64,000 nt of DNA from JBBRGK01 sp036741355 (GCA_036741355.1 DAINSK010000002.1:104727-168726); one strand, 5' to 3'. Numbered from the stretch's first letter, positions 25,974-35,257 are shown. The notes: generated by a model from the sequence alone, not told the origin. Translations and numbers: made by a program.

Positions 25974-26100
25974 CAATCCTTGAGTGCCGGGTGCGGGCCG
26001 TTTCGCGGCTCGCGTGGCGCGGGCTCACCGGTTCCCGTTCAGAAACCGGGTTGTTGGATACTGCACCCCAACGATGATCGATTTTAGCAACCAGATATCG

Positions 26101-26146
26101 CCCCCTCTCCATCGCGTAGCGATGGAGAGGGGGAAGGGGGGTGAGG
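26101..26146. repeat. Palindromic intergenic repeat, copy B
   Basis: CCCCCTCTCCATCGC (26101-26115), loop GTA and GCGATGGAGAGGGGG (26119-26133) make a perfect 15-bp stem, followed by AAGGGGGGTGAGG. In reverse orientation it matches the copy at 38337-38378 inside the ATP synthase operon, including the flanking CCTCACCCCC-TT segment. This is a REP/MITE-like dispersed element. Confidence 0.8.
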
Positions 26147-26195
26147 TTCACCGACGATGGCCGGTCTGCGCGCCCTACTGCCCACTGCCTACCTG

Positions 26196-27434
26196 TCACC
26201 GGTCCGCCGCCAGCAGCGATCTCCGAATCACCAACAGGGCCGTGGTGACGGCACGACGTTTGATCGCTTCACGGCTCTGCGGGAAGATCGTGCTGCTCGA
26301 AGATGGTTCGCCGTGGCCGTCGTCGTAGCCGACGTGCACGGTGCCGACGGGCTTGCCCTCCTGCGTGTCAGGACCGGCTACACCCGTGATGCCGACGCCG
26401 ATGTCGGCCCCCAGCGCTTTGCGCGCCGCGGTCGCCATGGCCATGGCGCACTCAGGACTGACAACCCCGAACTCGTCGATGATATCCTGGCTGACGCCAA
26501 ATTGTGTCTTTACGCCGGTGGCATAGCTAACGATACCGCCAAGAAAGTTCTCCGAAGCCCCCGGCGAGTCGGTGATCGTCGAGGCGAGCAACCCTCCCGT
26601 GCACGATTCCATTACGGCAAGCTGCAGACCGCGCTCCCTGAGCATGCGTCCGACCGCGCCTTCCAGAGATTCGTCGTCCACACCCCATATCGCGGGACCG
26701 AGGATTCTCCGAAGCTCGTCTTCGACAGGCTCGATCAGGGACTCAGCCTCACGAGAGGTCGGGGCTTTGGCCGTTACGCGAACATGGATGCCGTCGGCCC
26801 GAGAGTAAACGCCGATGCTGGGGTTGGAGTTCTTAAGCAGCGGCGAGATCATTTCATCGACAGAGCCCTCGCCAATGCCAACCGTTTTGACCGTCCGCGA
26901 CACGATGACTGATTCCGTGGATCGGCCGCGCAACTGTGGCTCGACCTCCTTCTCCCACATGCGGGCCATCTCTGCCGGCGGGCCGGGCATGGCGAGTAAG
27001 ATGCGTCCGTCCTTCTCTACCCACCAGCCGGGTGCGGTACCACGCGGGTTTGGGATGGCGCGCGTCGATGGCGTGAGCCAGGCCTGCTTGAGGTTCCGCT
27101 CGGGCATCGATGCCGCTCGTCGCGAGAAAAACCCGCGCAGGATCTCTTCCTGATCGGCGTCAACGTACGGTTCCTCGCTGATCGTCTCGCATATGGCTTC
27201 TCGGGTCACGTCATCTTCGGTCGGCCCCAATCCGCCGGTGCAGATCATGAGGTCCGAGCGATCCCATGCCCGCTGGAGCAATTCCACCAACCGGCCCTTG
27301 TTGTCCCCGACTTTTGACATCCAGTAGAGATCGATACCGAGTCCGGGCAGCCGCGACGCGATGTACTGGGCGTTGGTGTCCAGGATCTCGCCTAAGAGGA
27401 TTTCGGTACCGATTGAAATGACCTCTGCTTTCAT
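26196..27434 (-). CDS. cinA: CinA-family protein (molybdopterin-binding fold + NMN amidohydrolase domain)
   Basis: A 412-residue CinA. The N-terminal MoCF-like domain (KAEVISIGTEILLGEILDTN; CTGGLGPTEDDVTREA) and the C-terminal PncC-type nicotinamide-nucleotide amidohydrolase domain (ESCTGGLLAS; GGIVSYA; GITGVAGP) are both complete. The known function is recycling of NMN or ADP-ribose-type pyrophosphates in NAD metabolism. The ATG at 27434 is preceded by GGGAGCG. The upstream in-frame ATG at 27491 lies in the promoter. Divergent from moxR. Confidence 0.94.
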   Translation of the reverse strand: MKAEVISIGTEILLGEILDTNAQYIASRLPGLGIDLYWMSKVGDNKGRLVELLQRAWDRSDLMICTGGLGPTEDDVTREAICETISEEPYVDADQEEILRGFFSRRAASMPERNLKQAWLTPSTRAIPNPRGTAPGWWVEKDGRILLAMPGPPAEMARMWEKEVEPQLRGRSTESVIVSRTVKTVGIGEGSVDEMISPLLKNSNPSIGVYSRADGIHVRVTAKAPTSREAESLIEPVEDELRRILGPAIWGVDDESLEGAVGRMLRERGLQLAVMESCTGGLLASTITDSPGASENFLGGIVSYATGVKTQFGVSQDIIDEFGVVSPECAMAMATAARKALGADIGVGITGVAGPDTQEGKPVGTVHVGYDDGHGEPSSSSTIFPQSREAIKRRAVTTALLVIRRSLLAADR

Positions 27435-27462
27435 GATCCGCTCCCGACCTCGTCTGCAGCCG

Positions 27463-27491
27463 AGCATAGGCGCGGCCGCAAGCCAACGCAA
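27463..27491 (-). promoter_or_regulatory. Promoter of cinA
   Basis: On the minus strand, TTGCGT (27491-27486), a 17-base spacer and TATGCT (27468-27463), ending 28 bases before the cinA ATG. The same -35/-10 pair occurs upstream of murA. Confidence 0.6.
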
Positions 27492-27525
27492 TAAACGCTG
27501 CTATGCTCGGAACCGGTCACCGCGA

Positions 27526-27555
27526 TTGGTCACGCGGCTAGGAACCGTGTACGAT
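27526..27555 (+). promoter_or_regulatory. Promoter of the moxR-DUF58-DUF4129 operon
   Basis: TTGGTC (27526-27531), an 18-base spacer and TACGAT (27550-27555), 54 bases upstream of the moxR GTG. Divergent from the cinA promoter. Confidence 0.5.
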
Positions 27556-27609
27556 CTGACCCGTTCAGGCCCTGCGCGGATGGGGCGGAATCGTGTGGGG
27601 CGGTGAGTT

Positions 27610-28632
27610 GTGAATCAGACCAGCACGGAGACGACGGAAGCCGAACGGTTCCGGCCCGCCGCGGGTGTTACCGCGGCCGCCTCCGAGGCAGTCGCCTCGA
27701 TTTCGCGCGTCGCTTCCCGTGTTCGAGAGAACATCTCTCGCGTCATCGTAGGTAAAGAATCGGTCATCGAGCTCGTCCTCGTTGCGCTGCTCAGCGAGGG
27801 ACACATCCTGCTCGAGGACGTGCCCGGGCTCGGGAAAACCATGCTCGCCAAGTCGATCGCGCGGTCGATCGACTGCTCGTTCAAGCGCATCCAGTTCACG
27901 CCGGACTTAATTCCGTCCGATGTCAGCGGCATTAACTTCTTTAACCAGCGTAGCGCTGAGTTCCAGTTTCGGCCGGGTCCGATCTTCGCCCAGATCGTGC
28001 TCGCCGATGAGATCAACCGCGCCACACCGAGGACACAGTCGGCGTTGCTCGAAGCAATGGAGGAGCGTCAACTCACTGTCGAAGGCGTGACTATGCCGCT
28101 GCCTTTGCCGTTCCTCGTGATCGCGACGCAGAATCCGATCGAGCTCGAGGGCACCTTTCCTTTACCAGAAGCGCAGCTCGACCGCTTCCTGCTGCGACTG
28201 AAGCTCGGCTATCCGGAAGGAGGCGAAGAGCGAGCGATCCTCGACCGCTTTGACCAGGTGAGTCCGCTGCTCGACTTGCCCGCGGTAGCAAACGCGGCCG
28301 AGCTCGCCGACGGTGCTAGAGGAGTCACGCTGGTGTATTGCGAGCCTGTGGTACGGAATTACATCGTCCAAGTGGTTCAGGCAACCCGCCGCCACACGGG
28401 CCTGGAGCTTGGCGCCAGCCCGCGAGCGAGCCTGGCCTTGTTTCGCGCCGCCCGGGCGCGGGCGGCAGTGCAAGGGCGGGCATTCGTTCTGCCGGACGAC
28501 GTCAAGGTCCTGGCTCCGTACGTGTTGCCGCATCGCCTGATCCTGAGCTCGTCCGCTCGGCTACGCGGCCGAGACACGATCGCGATCGTGCAGGAACTGC
28601 TCGAGTCGGTTCCAGTGCCCGTGACCGAGTAA
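27610..28632 (+). CDS. MoxR-family AAA+ ATPase
   Basis: A 340-residue MoxR ATPase. Walker A is DVPGLGKTMLA (70-80), Walker B LADEINRA (131-138), and the ATQNPIELEGTFPLPEAQLDRF block typical of the MRP/RavA-related MoxR proper subfamily is present. It is chaperone-like and usually works with DUF58/VWA proteins. A DUF58 protein follows 31 bases downstream and then a DUF4129 membrane protein, the conserved moxR-DUF58-DUF4129 (transglutaminase-type) cluster linked to the cell envelope. The start is GTG at 27610. The client is unknown. Confidence 0.94.
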   Translation: MNQTSTETTEAERFRPAAGVTAAASEAVASISRVASRVRENISRVIVGKESVIELVLVALLSEGHILLEDVPGLGKTMLAKSIARSIDCSFKRIQFTPDLIPSDVSGINFFNQRSAEFQFRPGPIFAQIVLADEINRATPRTQSALLEAMEERQLTVEGVTMPLPLPFLVIATQNPIELEGTFPLPEAQLDRFLLRLKLGYPEGGEERAILDRFDQVSPLLDLPAVANAAELADGARGVTLVYCEPVVRNYIVQVVQATRRHTGLELGASPRASLALFRAARARAAVQGRAFVLPDDVKVLAPYVLPHRLILSSSARLRGRDTIAIVQELLESVPVPVTE

Positions 28633-28663
28633 TTACCGTCCCCGTGGACAGAGAAGAACCACC

Positions 28664-29998
28664 GTGCTGACTCGCCCCGGCGTACCACCCCTCGCCCTTG
28701 CTCAACTTTCGAGTCGTGACGACTTCGCCCGGCTGCTGCGTAACGCGTGGCTGCTTGCCGCGGTAGCGCTGCTGTTTATCGGCATGGCGCTGCAGCGGCC
28801 GGTGCCGGCGGCGGTCGGTGCACTGGTGCTGCTCGCGGGAATGGCGGCGATGGCGTGGAGCCGGCTGTCGCTAGAGCGGATCGGCTATGAACGCCGTTGG
28901 ACCGGCCAGCGAGCCTTCGTGGGCGACGAGATAGAAGCGACGTTTACCCTGCGCAATCTAAAGGCGCTGCCACTGCCCTGGTTCGAAGTGCGCGAACTGG
29001 TACCAGACCAGTTGCCGCCTGCCGCAGCGCACATTTTGCCCGCCGCCTGGCAGGGCGCCTTTTACTACATCCACACGACGTCTCTTGCGTGGTATGAGCG
29101 CGTTACGTGGCGGCAACGTTTTGCTTGCATGGCGCGTGGTTACTACAAGTTTGGACCCGCGCGGCTGCGGTCCGGCGACATCTTCGGTTTTTTTCCGCGC
29201 GAAGCGACGCTCGCTCGCGTCGATATAATCTCCGTTTTGCCGCGCCTCGTCGACCTGGGAGATGTTGAGCTTCCCACACGGCGACCATTTGGCGAAGCCC
29301 GCGGCGGTAGCCCGATCTTCGAAGATCAGAGCCGCATCGCCGGACTACGCGATTACCGGCCGGGCGACCCGCTCAAGCGCATCGATTGGAAGGCGACGGC
29401 GAGGCGCGGGACGCTGCAGTCGCGGCTCTACGATCCGTCGTCTACGGTGACGCTGATGCTGGTATTGAGCGTCGACACCTTCCTGCATCCGTGGGAAGGT
29501 TACGACCCGCTGCTGCTGGAGCGCGCCGTATCCGTTTGCGGCAGCATCGCTTCGCTAGCCGAATCGAAGCGGTACGCGGTCGGGCTTCTGGCCAATTGCA
29601 GCTACCCCGGCGCAGACCGCCCGATCGCCGTGCCTGCTGGTCGTGACCCGGCGCAGCTCACCCGCGTGCTCGAGGCGCTGGCGATGGTTATGCCGTTTAC
29701 GATCCTGACAACCGAAAATCTGCTCGAGCTAGAACGTAAGCGATTTCCAATTGGCGTGAGTGTGGCGATTATCGCCGGTTTCATGACGCAGCCACTTGCC
29801 GAGTATTTGGAGCGGATGCAACACGAGGGCGAGTCGCTGGCGCTGTACTGGGTAGGTGACGAGCCTCCATTAGTACCGCTGCGGAACGTCACCGTTTACG
29901 ATCTGTCACACAGGTTGCGGGATTTCGAGCGCTCCGACGAGCTTGCTTATGGGGGCGAATCAGCCAGCGGCAACCGGTTGGTTCGGCGGGCAATATAG
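28664..29998 (+). CDS. DUF58 membrane-anchored protein (MoxR partner)
   Basis: A 444-residue protein. Two adjacent N-terminal helices (about 26-62) are followed by a beta-rich region (VGDEIEATFTLRNLKALPLPWFEV) and the DUF58 hallmark GLRDYRPGDPLKRIDWKATARRG near residue 225, continuing into a VWA-like fold (LMLVLSVDTF; ERAVSVCGSIA). DUF58 proteins are the usual partners of MoxR ATPases. The GTG start is 31 bases after moxR. The stop overlaps the next gene's start (TAGTG), indicating translational coupling. Confidence 0.92.
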   Translation: MLTRPGVPPLALAQLSSRDDFARLLRNAWLLAAVALLFIGMALQRPVPAAVGALVLLAGMAAMAWSRLSLERIGYERRWTGQRAFVGDEIEATFTLRNLKALPLPWFEVRELVPDQLPPAAAHILPAAWQGAFYYIHTTSLAWYERVTWRQRFACMARGYYKFGPARLRSGDIFGFFPREATLARVDIISVLPRLVDLGDVELPTRRPFGEARGGSPIFEDQSRIAGLRDYRPGDPLKRIDWKATARRGTLQSRLYDPSSTVTLMLVLSVDTFLHPWEGYDPLLLERAVSVCGSIASLAESKRYAVGLLANCSYPGADRPIAVPAGRDPAQLTRVLEALAMVMPFTILTTENLLELERKRFPIGVSVAIIAGFMTQPLAEYLERMQHEGESLALYWVGDEPPLVPLRNVTVYDLSHRLRDFERSDELAYGGESASGNRLVRRAI

Positions 29999-31371
29999 TG
30001 GTCAGCAGGAAACTAACGCTCGACCTGACCTTCCTTGCGATGGAGGCGTTGGCGCTCTTCGTCGTCGGAGCGGTGCTATCGGGTGCGGGTGATTACTCCG
30101 GGCCGCCTTATCCCGGCTATCTGGCGGCCGAGTTGGGCGGATTCTTCCTGGTCCGGGCGGTGTTCCGCTTTGAACTGCCGGTTCGGCTGCTTGTCATCAT
30201 CGGCGGTGTGATTTCTGTCTTGACTCTGGTGACGATTGGCGGATTGGAATTCGATCCCTCCGCGTTTCCGCCCGGCTGGGCGGGCGTGTTCCGGTTCCTG
30301 GGCGACCCCGGCAAGACAAGTGATGCTGCCGGCGCATCCGTGGTTTTCGGCACCATCCTCTTTGTGATCGCGTGGAGTCGCGGCGTCCTGGTGGCTCAAC
30401 GCCGACTCGAACGCGGCATGGCGTTGCGTTCGTTTTCGATTGGTCTATTCCTCCTGCTGATTGGCCTGGTATTCGGCAATGACTCCCACACGCGAGGGGC
30501 GATCAATGCGGCGTCGATACCATTCGTCGCATTGGGGCTGATGACGCTAGGGCTGATCCATCTGCGTGAAGCCGGCACATCCACCGCAAACCTGAATCAA
30601 GGTCCATGGTTCGCAATCATGGGCGGAACCACCGGTAGTCTGGTACTCGCGGGAGCCGCACTTGGAGTCCTTCCGCTGGGACCGGCCGGTTACGTGTACG
30701 ACCACGCGATCGGCCCGGCGCTCGACCTGGCGCTCACGATTTTCGCATGGATTGTGATCGTCATCGCCTTTCCAATCGCGTGGCTGATCAGTCTTATACT
30801 GAGCAGTTTCGTTCACGGCCTCGACTTGAAGCCCCAGCCTCCGCAGCAGGTGACTCCGGATCAAGCACAGAAGCTGATCAAGCACCAAGGGGGCGCAGCT
30901 GCGATTTTCGTCGTGCTGGTGAAGGTCATCGTCATCATCGCGGTCATCGCCATCGTCGCGTACGTCGCCTACCGCCTGTTTCGGCGTCTGCATCGGCCGC
31001 TAGAAGACGAGGAAGAGCGAGACTCGCTACGTCATGAGGGCAGCGTTCTGGACGACCTCGCCGCGCTCTGGCGAAGCATTCGTCCGCGGCGGCCACAAAT
31101 CCTGCGGGGGCCGCCGGAGCCTTCGCTGCCGCCCACCGTGCTCGAGGTGCGCCGGCTTTACCTGACGCTTCTGGAACGATCGGCGCTGCGCGGAAACGAA
31201 CGTCCGGCTGCCGCAACGCCTGGAGAGTTCCAGCCGGTCCTCGAACAAGGCTTCCAATCGCCCGTTCCGGGTCACCTGACCGGCGCATTCGAACGAGCGC
31301 GCTACGGCCTGGTCGAGCCGGCTTCGTCAGAAGTAACGGAACTGCGCGAGGGACTCCGCAGCCTGGACTAA
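29998..31371 (+). CDS. Polytopic membrane protein with C-terminal DUF4129
   Basis: A 457-residue protein with about eight hydrophobic segments (10-28, 40-75, 115-130, 145-160, 172-185, 208-225, 240-275 and 300-325), then a cytosolic C-terminal DUF4129 domain (VLEVRRLYLTLLERSALRG, TPGEF, FERARYG). In moxR-DUF58 clusters this position is normally held by the transglutaminase-DUF4129 membrane protein. Here the transglutaminase core is missing, which makes it a shortened variant. The GTG start overlaps the DUF58 stop by one base. Convergent with comB. Confidence 0.85.
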   Translation: MVSRKLTLDLTFLAMEALALFVVGAVLSGAGDYSGPPYPGYLAAELGGFFLVRAVFRFELPVRLLVIIGGVISVLTLVTIGGLEFDPSAFPPGWAGVFRFLGDPGKTSDAAGASVVFGTILFVIAWSRGVLVAQRRLERGMALRSFSIGLFLLLIGLVFGNDSHTRGAINAASIPFVALGLMTLGLIHLREAGTSTANLNQGPWFAIMGGTTGSLVLAGAALGVLPLGPAGYVYDHAIGPALDLALTIFAWIVIVIAFPIAWLISLILSSFVHGLDLKPQPPQQVTPDQAQKLIKHQGGAAAIFVVLVKVIVIIAVIAIVAYVAYRLFRRLHRPLEDEEERDSLRHEGSVLDDLAALWRSIRPRRPQILRGPPEPSLPPTVLEVRRLYLTLLERSALRGNERPAAATPGEFQPVLEQGFQSPVPGHLTGAFERARYGLVEPASSEVTELREGLRSLD

Positions 31372-31378
31372 CGACGGT

Positions 31379-32125
31379 TCACGCGAAAACGACAACCCGT
31401 CCATCTCTGCGCTCGACTCTCGGCACCACTGGATAAACGTCCTCGCGGGCGCAGAACTTCACGTCGGCTTCAAGACCGATCGTTCCTAATAGGCGGCCAT
31501 GCGCGGCGACCGCGAAGGCTTTCGATGCATCTCCGGAGAATGCGTGAAAGAGGCTCAGCACAGTCTCGGCGCTGTCGCCCAAAACGGTACCCGGGCCGGT
31601 AAAGCTGAGGCACCTAGCGACGAGCGCCCCTGCGCAGAATGCGTCTTCGAGGCAATACGCAGTGCCGAGTTCGGTGCCCGAGCAGACGAACGTGATATCG
31701 AGGGCCCGGCCCCGCGCGGCTTTCAGCGCGGCGTCCGTCACCGCTGTCTGGTTGAGCAGTGCCCCGGCAAATACAACAGGCGCCGATGCGGCGTGCACCA
31801 ATGCTTTAGTCCCGTTGCTCGTAAACAGCACGGCGCTGCGTCCGGACAGATCCAGTTGTGAAAACTCCAACGGTGAGTTTCCGTAGTCAAAGCCCGGTGG
31901 AGGCAGCCCGCCGACCTCTCCGCACACCACCGGCTCCTCGCCGGCAGGAAACGAGTTACGAAGCGCGAATGCGTCCTCAATCGCGGCAACGACGGTGACC
32001 TTCGGGACACCGTGGGCAATGAGCGTTACCAGCGTCGACGACGCCCGCAGGACGTCGATCACCACACAGACGTTGCGTTCCGGATGGCGAAGTAGCGATG
32101 GGAGAAACGCCACGTCGATACGCAT
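31379..32125 (-). CDS. comB: 2-phosphosulfolactate phosphatase-family protein (ComB-like)
   Basis: A 248-residue ComB-family protein. Family blocks include VVIDVLRASSTLVTLIAHG, CGEVGGLPPPGFDYGNSP, VLFTSNGTKALV and the acidic LEDAFCAGALVARC. Archaeal ComB makes sulfolactate for coenzyme M, while bacterial homologues are widespread and their substrate is unproven. No other coenzyme M genes are visible, so the specific reaction is an inference from family. ATG at 32125 matches family length; the frame extends to 32203 without similarity. Confidence 0.9.
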   Translation of the reverse strand: MRIDVAFLPSLLRHPERNVCVVIDVLRASSTLVTLIAHGVPKVTVVAAIEDAFALRNSFPAGEEPVVCGEVGGLPPPGFDYGNSPLEFSQLDLSGRSAVLFTSNGTKALVHAASAPVVFAGALLNQTAVTDAALKAARGRALDITFVCSGTELGTAYCLEDAFCAGALVARCLSFTGPGTVLGDSAETVLSLFHAFSGDASKAFAVAAHGRLLGTIGLEADVKFCAREDVYPVVPRVERRDGRVVVFA

Positions 32126-32268
32126 AAGCCAGTTGTAGCCGAGCCGGCAGGCAGCGAGCAATTGTCTCCCGCGACGCCCGCATCTTGGGTGCCGCCCAGG
32201 CACTGATGCGGCAGACGGGCACGACTGCTACGCTGTGGATGCGACCCGGTAATCAGCGGTAAAGGCGG

Positions 32269-33114
32269 ATGCGGCTGATGGCGCTGACGTTTCTCGATAA
32301 GTTTGCATTGGCTGCCCAGACGAACTGTAGCAGGCTGTGCGTGGGACTCGACCCCGACCCGGCGCGCATTCCAGGTGGGGACGTGGTCGCGTTCAATCGA
32401 AGCATTATCGAGGCGACCGCCGACCTGGTGTGCTGCTACAAGCCGAACATTGCCTTCTACGAGCAGTTCGGCCGGTCGGGCTTCGAGATACTCAAAGCGA
32501 CGATCGACGCCATTCCAGATGGTATACCCGTGCTGCTCGATGCCAAGCGCGGCGATATCGACAGCACGGTGCGGGCATATGCCGTCGCGGTATTCGACGC
32601 GCTGGAAGCGGACGCGGTGACGGTGAATCCGTACCCGGGTGGAGATTCGCTGGAGCCGTTCCTGGAGCGGGCGGACAAGGGCATTTTCATTCTCTGCCGC
32701 ACTTCCAATCCGGGCGCCGCCGATCTGCAAGACCTGCCCGTCATGACTCCGGACGGCGAGACTGAACCGCTCTACCTCAATGTCGCCGCGCGTGCGGCGG
32801 CCTGGAACCGCAACGGCAACGTTGGTCTCGTGGTTGGCGCGACGTATCCCGACCAGCTTCGAAAAGTTCGGGAACGTTGTCCCGGATTGCCGGTCCTCAT
32901 TCCGGGCATCGGGCCCCAGGGCGGAGCGCTCGAGGCGAGCGTGCGAGCTGCCGACAACGGCGCCCTGACCGGATTCCTGGTCAACAGCTCGCGAAGCGTT
33001 TTGTACGCCGCGGTCGACGATCAAGACGTTGCCGAAGCAGCGCGCGCCGAGGCGCTGCGCGTGCGCAACGCGATCAACCTGGTGCTGGGCTGCGCCGTTG
33101 GTGCCGGCGGATAA
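32269..33114 (+). CDS. pyrF: Orotidine 5'-phosphate decarboxylase (group 2)
   Basis: A 281-residue OMP decarboxylase, the final step of UMP synthesis. The catalytic DxKxxD motif is LLDAKRGDID (K93), with CVGLDPDPARIP at the N-terminus and the group-2 (UMPS-like, longer) NPYPGGDSLEPF and LIPGIGPQGG segments. Start ATG at 32269 or 32278; AAGGCGG lies upstream. It is followed 3 bases later by a DUF951 gene. Divergent from comB. Confidence 0.96.
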   Translation: MRLMALTFLDKFALAAQTNCSRLCVGLDPDPARIPGGDVVAFNRSIIEATADLVCCYKPNIAFYEQFGRSGFEILKATIDAIPDGIPVLLDAKRGDIDSTVRAYAVAVFDALEADAVTVNPYPGGDSLEPFLERADKGIFILCRTSNPGAADLQDLPVMTPDGETEPLYLNVAARAAAWNRNGNVGLVVGATYPDQLRKVRERCPGLPVLIPGIGPQGGALEASVRAADNGALTGFLVNSSRSVLYAAVDDQDVAEAARAEALRVRNAINLVLGCAVGAGG

Positions 33115-33117
33115 CCG

Positions 33118-33372
33118 ATGGCGCTGAACGGGCCAACCGAATATCGCATGGACGACATCGTGCGGTTGCGTAAACCGCACCCGTGCGGCGGTTTCGACTG
33201 GCGCGTCGTGAGGCTTGGTGCGGACATCGGGCTGCGTTGTCTCACCTGCAATCACCGAGTACTGCTGGACCGCAGCACCTTGGATCGGCGCCTGAAGACG
33301 TTCATCGAGCGGGGACCATACGACCCGCGAGACCCTTTCAACGCCAGCGGCACGCTGGGAGCGGACGGTTAA
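33118..33372 (+). CDS. DUF951 zinc-ribbon-like protein
   Basis: An 84-residue member of the DUF951 family of Gram-positive and Chloroflexota genomes, recognised by DIVRLRKPHPCGG, W-x-V-x-R-x-G-AD and LRCLTCNHRVLLDR. The family Cys residues (C22, C41 and C44, counted from the ATG) suggest metal or nucleic-acid binding. No biochemical role is established. It starts 3 bases after pyrF and is likely cotranscribed. Confidence 0.9.
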   Translation: MALNGPTEYRMDDIVRLRKPHPCGGFDWRVVRLGADIGLRCLTCNHRVLLDRSTLDRRLKTFIERGPYDPRDPFNASGTLGADG

Positions 33373-33476
33373 TTGCCGGCGTAGATCGACGCGGGAGATG
33401 GGCAGACCGCGGGCTGATGGTTCGTTGACACGATTTCCGAGCCGTGGCTACACTGAACCCACGGGGAGGCCGGCAC

Positions 33477-34010
33477 TTGCTAGAGATGACGATCGAAAGC
33501 ATCCGCGTGTCGTTGATGAATTACCAGCGTGTCGTCATCCTCAAGCAGAAGGATGCGGATCGCTACCTGCCAATCTGGATCGGCCCGGCCGAAGCCGACG
33601 CCATCGCAGTCCGCCTGCAAGATGTCAACGTCCCACGGCCCCTCACGCACGATCTGCTGCGATCGGTCATCGACCAGTTAGGCGCTCAGATTTCATCGAT
33701 CGTGGTCAACGACCTTGCGAACGATACCTATTACGCACGCATCATGCTGACGGTCGGCGAAAAGTCGATCGAGATCGACGCGCGACCAAGCGATGCAATC
33801 GCCCTGGCCGTACGCGCCCATGTGCCCATTTATGCGGATGAGAGCGTCCTGGAGAAGGCGGGAGTGCGGATCAGCGACGAAGACGCCGCCGCCGAAGGGG
33901 GCGAACGCGCTCCCGTCAAAGAAGAAGAGTTGGAGCGGATGTCCGCATTTCGAGACTTCATCGAGAGCCTTGACCTCGATGACTTCGACAAGCGCAAGCG
34001 CAACAATTAG
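33477..34010 (+). CDS. Bifunctional nuclease-family protein (DUF151/BFN)
   Basis: A 177-residue member of the bifunctional nuclease (DUF151) family. Hallmarks are LPIWIGPAEADAIAVRL, RPLTHDLL, TYYARIML and IDARPSDAIALAVRAHVPIYADE. BFN proteins have DNase/RNase activity in plants and Thermotoga; the bacterial role is not well defined. A TTG start at 33477 is chosen because GGGGAGG lies 7 bases upstream; GTG 33444 and ATG 33486 are alternatives. An acidic C-terminal tail is rich in Asp and Lys (LDLDDFDKRKRNN). Confidence 0.9.
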   Translation: MLEMTIESIRVSLMNYQRVVILKQKDADRYLPIWIGPAEADAIAVRLQDVNVPRPLTHDLLRSVIDQLGAQISSIVVNDLANDTYYARIMLTVGEKSIEIDARPSDAIALAVRAHVPIYADESVLEKAGVRISDEDAAAEGGERAPVKEEELERMSAFRDFIESLDLDDFDKRKRNN

Positions 34011-34231
34011 TCCGCTGCTGACTCCCTGTTCATGGTACGCAAGTCCACGAGTGTTACGCGCGGTCGATATTGCTCGACCAAAAAGTATGTGATAACGTTC
34101 CCAATGTAACGCGGGCCCGCGAAAACAGGTGGGCGACGCAGTTTCGAGTGCCATCCCGCATTGATGTGGATGGCGCTTAGCGTGTCCGGCATCCGGCACT
34201 GCCCCGGTCCAACAATCGAGGGAGTCCGTTC
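34011..34231 (+). other. Intergenic region upstream of the ATP synthase operon
   Basis: 221 bases without a gene. It must contain the atp promoter. The AT-richer stretch around 34070-34100 (TTGCTC at 34071, then TATGTGATAAC) is the most promoter-like part but matches consensus poorly. No riboswitch or terminator is evident. Confidence 0.3.
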
Positions 34232-35257
34232 GTGCGCAACCCCAAGGTCTGGCTGATCACGATCGGCGTGTTCGTGATGCTGGCGGTCGGATTCATCGCC
34301 GCCAAAGGTCCTCAGCCCGAGATCTCGGTGCCGGCCGACGCGATCTTCTCGATCGGCGGCTTCCACGTAACCAACACGATCATCACCGCCTATGTCGTGA
34401 CCACTCTGCTGGTACTTGGCTCATACCTTGCCACTCGTAAGGCCTCACTCGTTCCCTCCGGCTTCTACAACTTCGTCGAAGCGATTGTTGAATGGTTACT
34501 TTCGGTGGTCGAGGAGATCGCCGGAGTTCGCCATGCCCGCCGTTTCTTCCCCGTGGTTGCGACGATCTTCCTTTTTATCGTCTCTGCCAACTACTTCGGA
34601 CTGCTGCCAATCGTCAACTCAATTGGCGTTGCTCATCGTAGCCCGAATCAGGAAAGCGGTGTGGTCTTCACCAAGGTTGGAGGCGCATACATCGTTACCT
34701 CCAACGCCACACAGGTGAAAGAAGAGGATGTGAAGGCCGGAACGGCGAAACCGGTCAGCGAAGACCAGGCGTCGAGAATGGGGACCCTACATCCCTATTT
34801 GCGCAGCGTGAACACGGACGCGAACAGCCCGCTGGCGATCGCCGTCTGGTCGTTTATATTTGTCGAGTTCTGGGGTATCACGGCACTCGGCGCTCGTCAT
34901 TACTTTGGCAAGTTCCTGGCCTTCCCGCCGTTCGCAAAGAGCGCCAGCCCGATCAACATCTTCGTCGGATTGCTGGAAACGCTCAGCGAGTTCATCCGGA
35001 TTATCAGTTTCACCTTCCGTCTCTTCGGCAATATCTTCGCTGGCGACGTGTTGATCCTGTTCATGTCGTTCCTGGCGCCGTTCATCCTGCCGGTGGTGTT
35101 TTACGGGCTGGAGACGTTCGTGGGCTTTATTCAAGCGGCAGTCTTTGCGCTGCTCACCCTCGTTTTTGCCGTGATGGCCGTAGAGTCGCACGACGAGGGC
35201 GAGCACGATGCGCATGATGCACACGGGGAGCGTGCGGAAGCGGCGGCGCACGGCTAG
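34232..35257 (+). CDS. atpB: F-type ATP synthase subunit a
   Basis: A 341-residue Fo subunit a, longer than usual (about 250-270). Essential features are present: the proton-channel arginine R263 in FTFRLFGNIFAGD, and five to six transmembrane helices. Two insertions explain the length: a hydrophilic loop at about 140-200 (VKEEDVKAGTAKPVSEDQ) and a His/Asp/Glu-rich C-terminal tail (ESHDEGEHDAHDAHGE). GTG start with GGGAG upstream. First gene of the complete atp operon. Confidence 0.95.
   Translation: MRNPKVWLITIGVFVMLAVGFIAAKGPQPEISVPADAIFSIGGFHVTNTIITAYVVTTLLVLGSYLATRKASLVPSGFYNFVEAIVEWLLSVVEEIAGVRHARRFFPVVATIFLFIVSANYFGLLPIVNSIGVAHRSPNQESGVVFTKVGGAYIVTSNATQVKEEDVKAGTAKPVSEDQASRMGTLHPYLRSVNTDANSPLAIAVWSFIFVEFWGITALGARHYFGKFLAFPPFAKSASPINIFVGLLETLSEFIRIISFTFRLFGNIFAGDVLILFMSFLAPFILPVVFYGLETFVGFIQAAVFALLTLVFAVMAVESHDEGEHDAHDAHGERAEAAAHG

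Noticed and set aside
34071..34110. Rex-type site upstream of the atp operon (TATGTGATAACGTTCCC)
   Set aside because: Only one half-site-like TGTGA; no CACAA partner at the right spacing.
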